Shown here piece after piece: positions 5,943 to 6,493 of a stretch of DNA of 6,493 nucleotides. Positions within the stretch are counted from its first letter, which is position 1; each line of letters starts with the position of its first letter. The notes beneath the pieces were generated by a model. That model worked only from the letters and a program-made list of their open reading frames with translations, did no database searches and was not told the origin of the DNA. The DNA comes from an uncultured Collinsella sp. (GTDB lineage Bacteria > Actinomycetota > Coriobacteriia > Coriobacteriales > Coriobacteriaceae), in contig CATXML010000071.1 in the NCBI GenBank assembly GCA_958372035.1, positions 1 to 6,493 on the forward strand, read 5' to 3'. The translations under genes and the position numbers were made by a program.

Positions 5943-5944
5943 TG
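5925..5944 (+). promoter_or_regulatory. oppF ribosome binding site and TAATG stop-start overlap
   Basis: AAGGGAGG (5925-5932) lies inside the oppD 3' end, 9 nt before the oppF ATG at 5942-5944. The oppD stop TAA (5940-5942) shares its last A with that ATG. This decides the oppF start and implies translational coupling of the two ATPase subunits. Confidence 0.85.
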
Positions 5945-6493
5945 GCAGATACCAACGAGCGTACTCCGCTGCTGAAGGTCGAGCACCTCTCTAAGGAGTT
6001 TCCCGCTGAGTCCGGCATGTTCGCCAAGCGCTTCTCTAAGCGTGTCGTCTCTGCTGTGAATGACATTTCGTTCGAGATTTATCCGGGCGAGACCTTTGGC
6101 CTGGTCGGCGAGTCTGGTTGCGGTAAGTCCACCACGGGCCGCACCATCATGCGCCTGACCAAGCCGACGGCCGGCAAAGTGTTCTTCCAGGGCAAAGATG
6201 TTGCCGAGATGAGCAAGCATGAGATTAAGGACATGCGTCGCGAGATGCAGTTCATCTTCCAGGACCCCTATGCTTCGCTCAATCCTCGTATGACCATTGG
6301 CGAGATCGTCTCCGAGCCCATGACCATTCATGGCGTGGGTACCAAGGAAGAGCGTATCGAGCGCGTCCGCGAGCTTCTCGACGTTGTCGGTCTGAACCCC
6401 GAGCACATCAACCGCTATCCGCACGAGTTCTCCGGCGGTCAGCGTCAGCGTGTCGGCATCGCCCGCGCCTTCGCTTTGAAGCCCAAGCTGATC
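5942..6493 (+). CDS. oppF: Oligopeptide ABC transporter ATP-binding protein OppF (3' partial)
   Basis: This is the second ATPase of the importer, forming the nucleotide-binding pair with OppD. The first 184 residues are present and the frame is open to the window edge. The N-terminus MADTNERTPLLKVEHLSKEF leads into an OppF-type stretch, ESGMFAKRFSKRVVSAVNDI (23-42). Walker A is GESGCGKST (56-64), with the Cys typical of OppF/DppF. The Q-loop is Gln107 in FIFQDPYASLNP, and the signature is FSGGQRQR (163-170). Walker B, the switch His and the C-terminal extension lie beyond the edge, so their integrity cannot be judged. The start is fixed by the overlap with the oppD stop and by the upstream AAGGGAGG. 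Order and overlap leave little doubt that it belongs to the same operon. Confidence 0.95.
   Translation, partial: MADTNERTPLLKVEHLSKEFPAESGMFAKRFSKRVVSAVNDISFEIYPGETFGLVGESGCGKSTTGRTIMRLTKPTAGKVFFQGKDVAEMSKHEIKDMRREMQFIFQDPYASLNPRMTIGEIVSEPMTIHGVGTKEERIERVRELLDVVGLNPEHINRYPHEFSGGQRQRVGIARAFALKPKLI

Noticed and set aside
5858..6424. 188-codon minus-strand open frame across oppF
   Set aside because: It is antisense to oppF, whose ATPase motifs are intact. The real oppF frame runs off the edge without a stop, which makes this shadow frame look more prominent than it is.

Overview
The window is ordinary bacterial chromosome of about 55-60% GC. Protein style and gene order suggest a high-GC Gram-positive gut actinobacterium, most likely Coriobacteriia and possibly Collinsella. 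This is an inference from recognition of the proteins and from a lipoprotein binding protein beside a glycolytic gene and secG. No 16S rRNA or other marker is present to prove it. All supported genes lie on the plus strand.

Layout: (1) positions 1-355 hold the 3' end of gpmI (cofactor-independent phosphoglycerate mutase), closed by a strong intrinsic terminator at 383-416. (2) 417-520 is a short intergenic region with a perfect 9-bp inverted repeat and a weak promoter candidate. It precedes secG (521-775), which has its own terminator at 801-827. (3) 828-1068 is a long non-coding leader or promoter region carrying several short palindromes and a repeated GTGCATAA element. (4) 1069 to the window end is an oligopeptide ABC transporter operon in the canonical order oppA-oppB-oppC-oppD-oppF, with oppF cut by the window edge.

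The opp genes make one machine. OppA is a surface-anchored lipoprotein that captures peptides. OppB and OppC form the membrane channel. OppD and OppF are the two ATPases that drive import. The gaps shrink along the operon: 157 nt after oppA, then 14 nt, 2 nt and a 1-nt overlap. A 13-bp hairpin sits between oppA and oppB, a layout that commonly lets the binding protein be made in excess over the membrane complex.

I found no mobile element, CRISPR array, RNA gene, phage gene or candidate for an undescribed system. The points worth a second look are small: regulatory palindromes upstream of secG and oppA, the oppA-oppB hairpin, an apparent missing beta-strand segment in OppA, a twin-arginine-like lipoprotein signal, an acidic duplicated loop in OppB, and a four-cysteine probable iron-sulfur motif in OppD.
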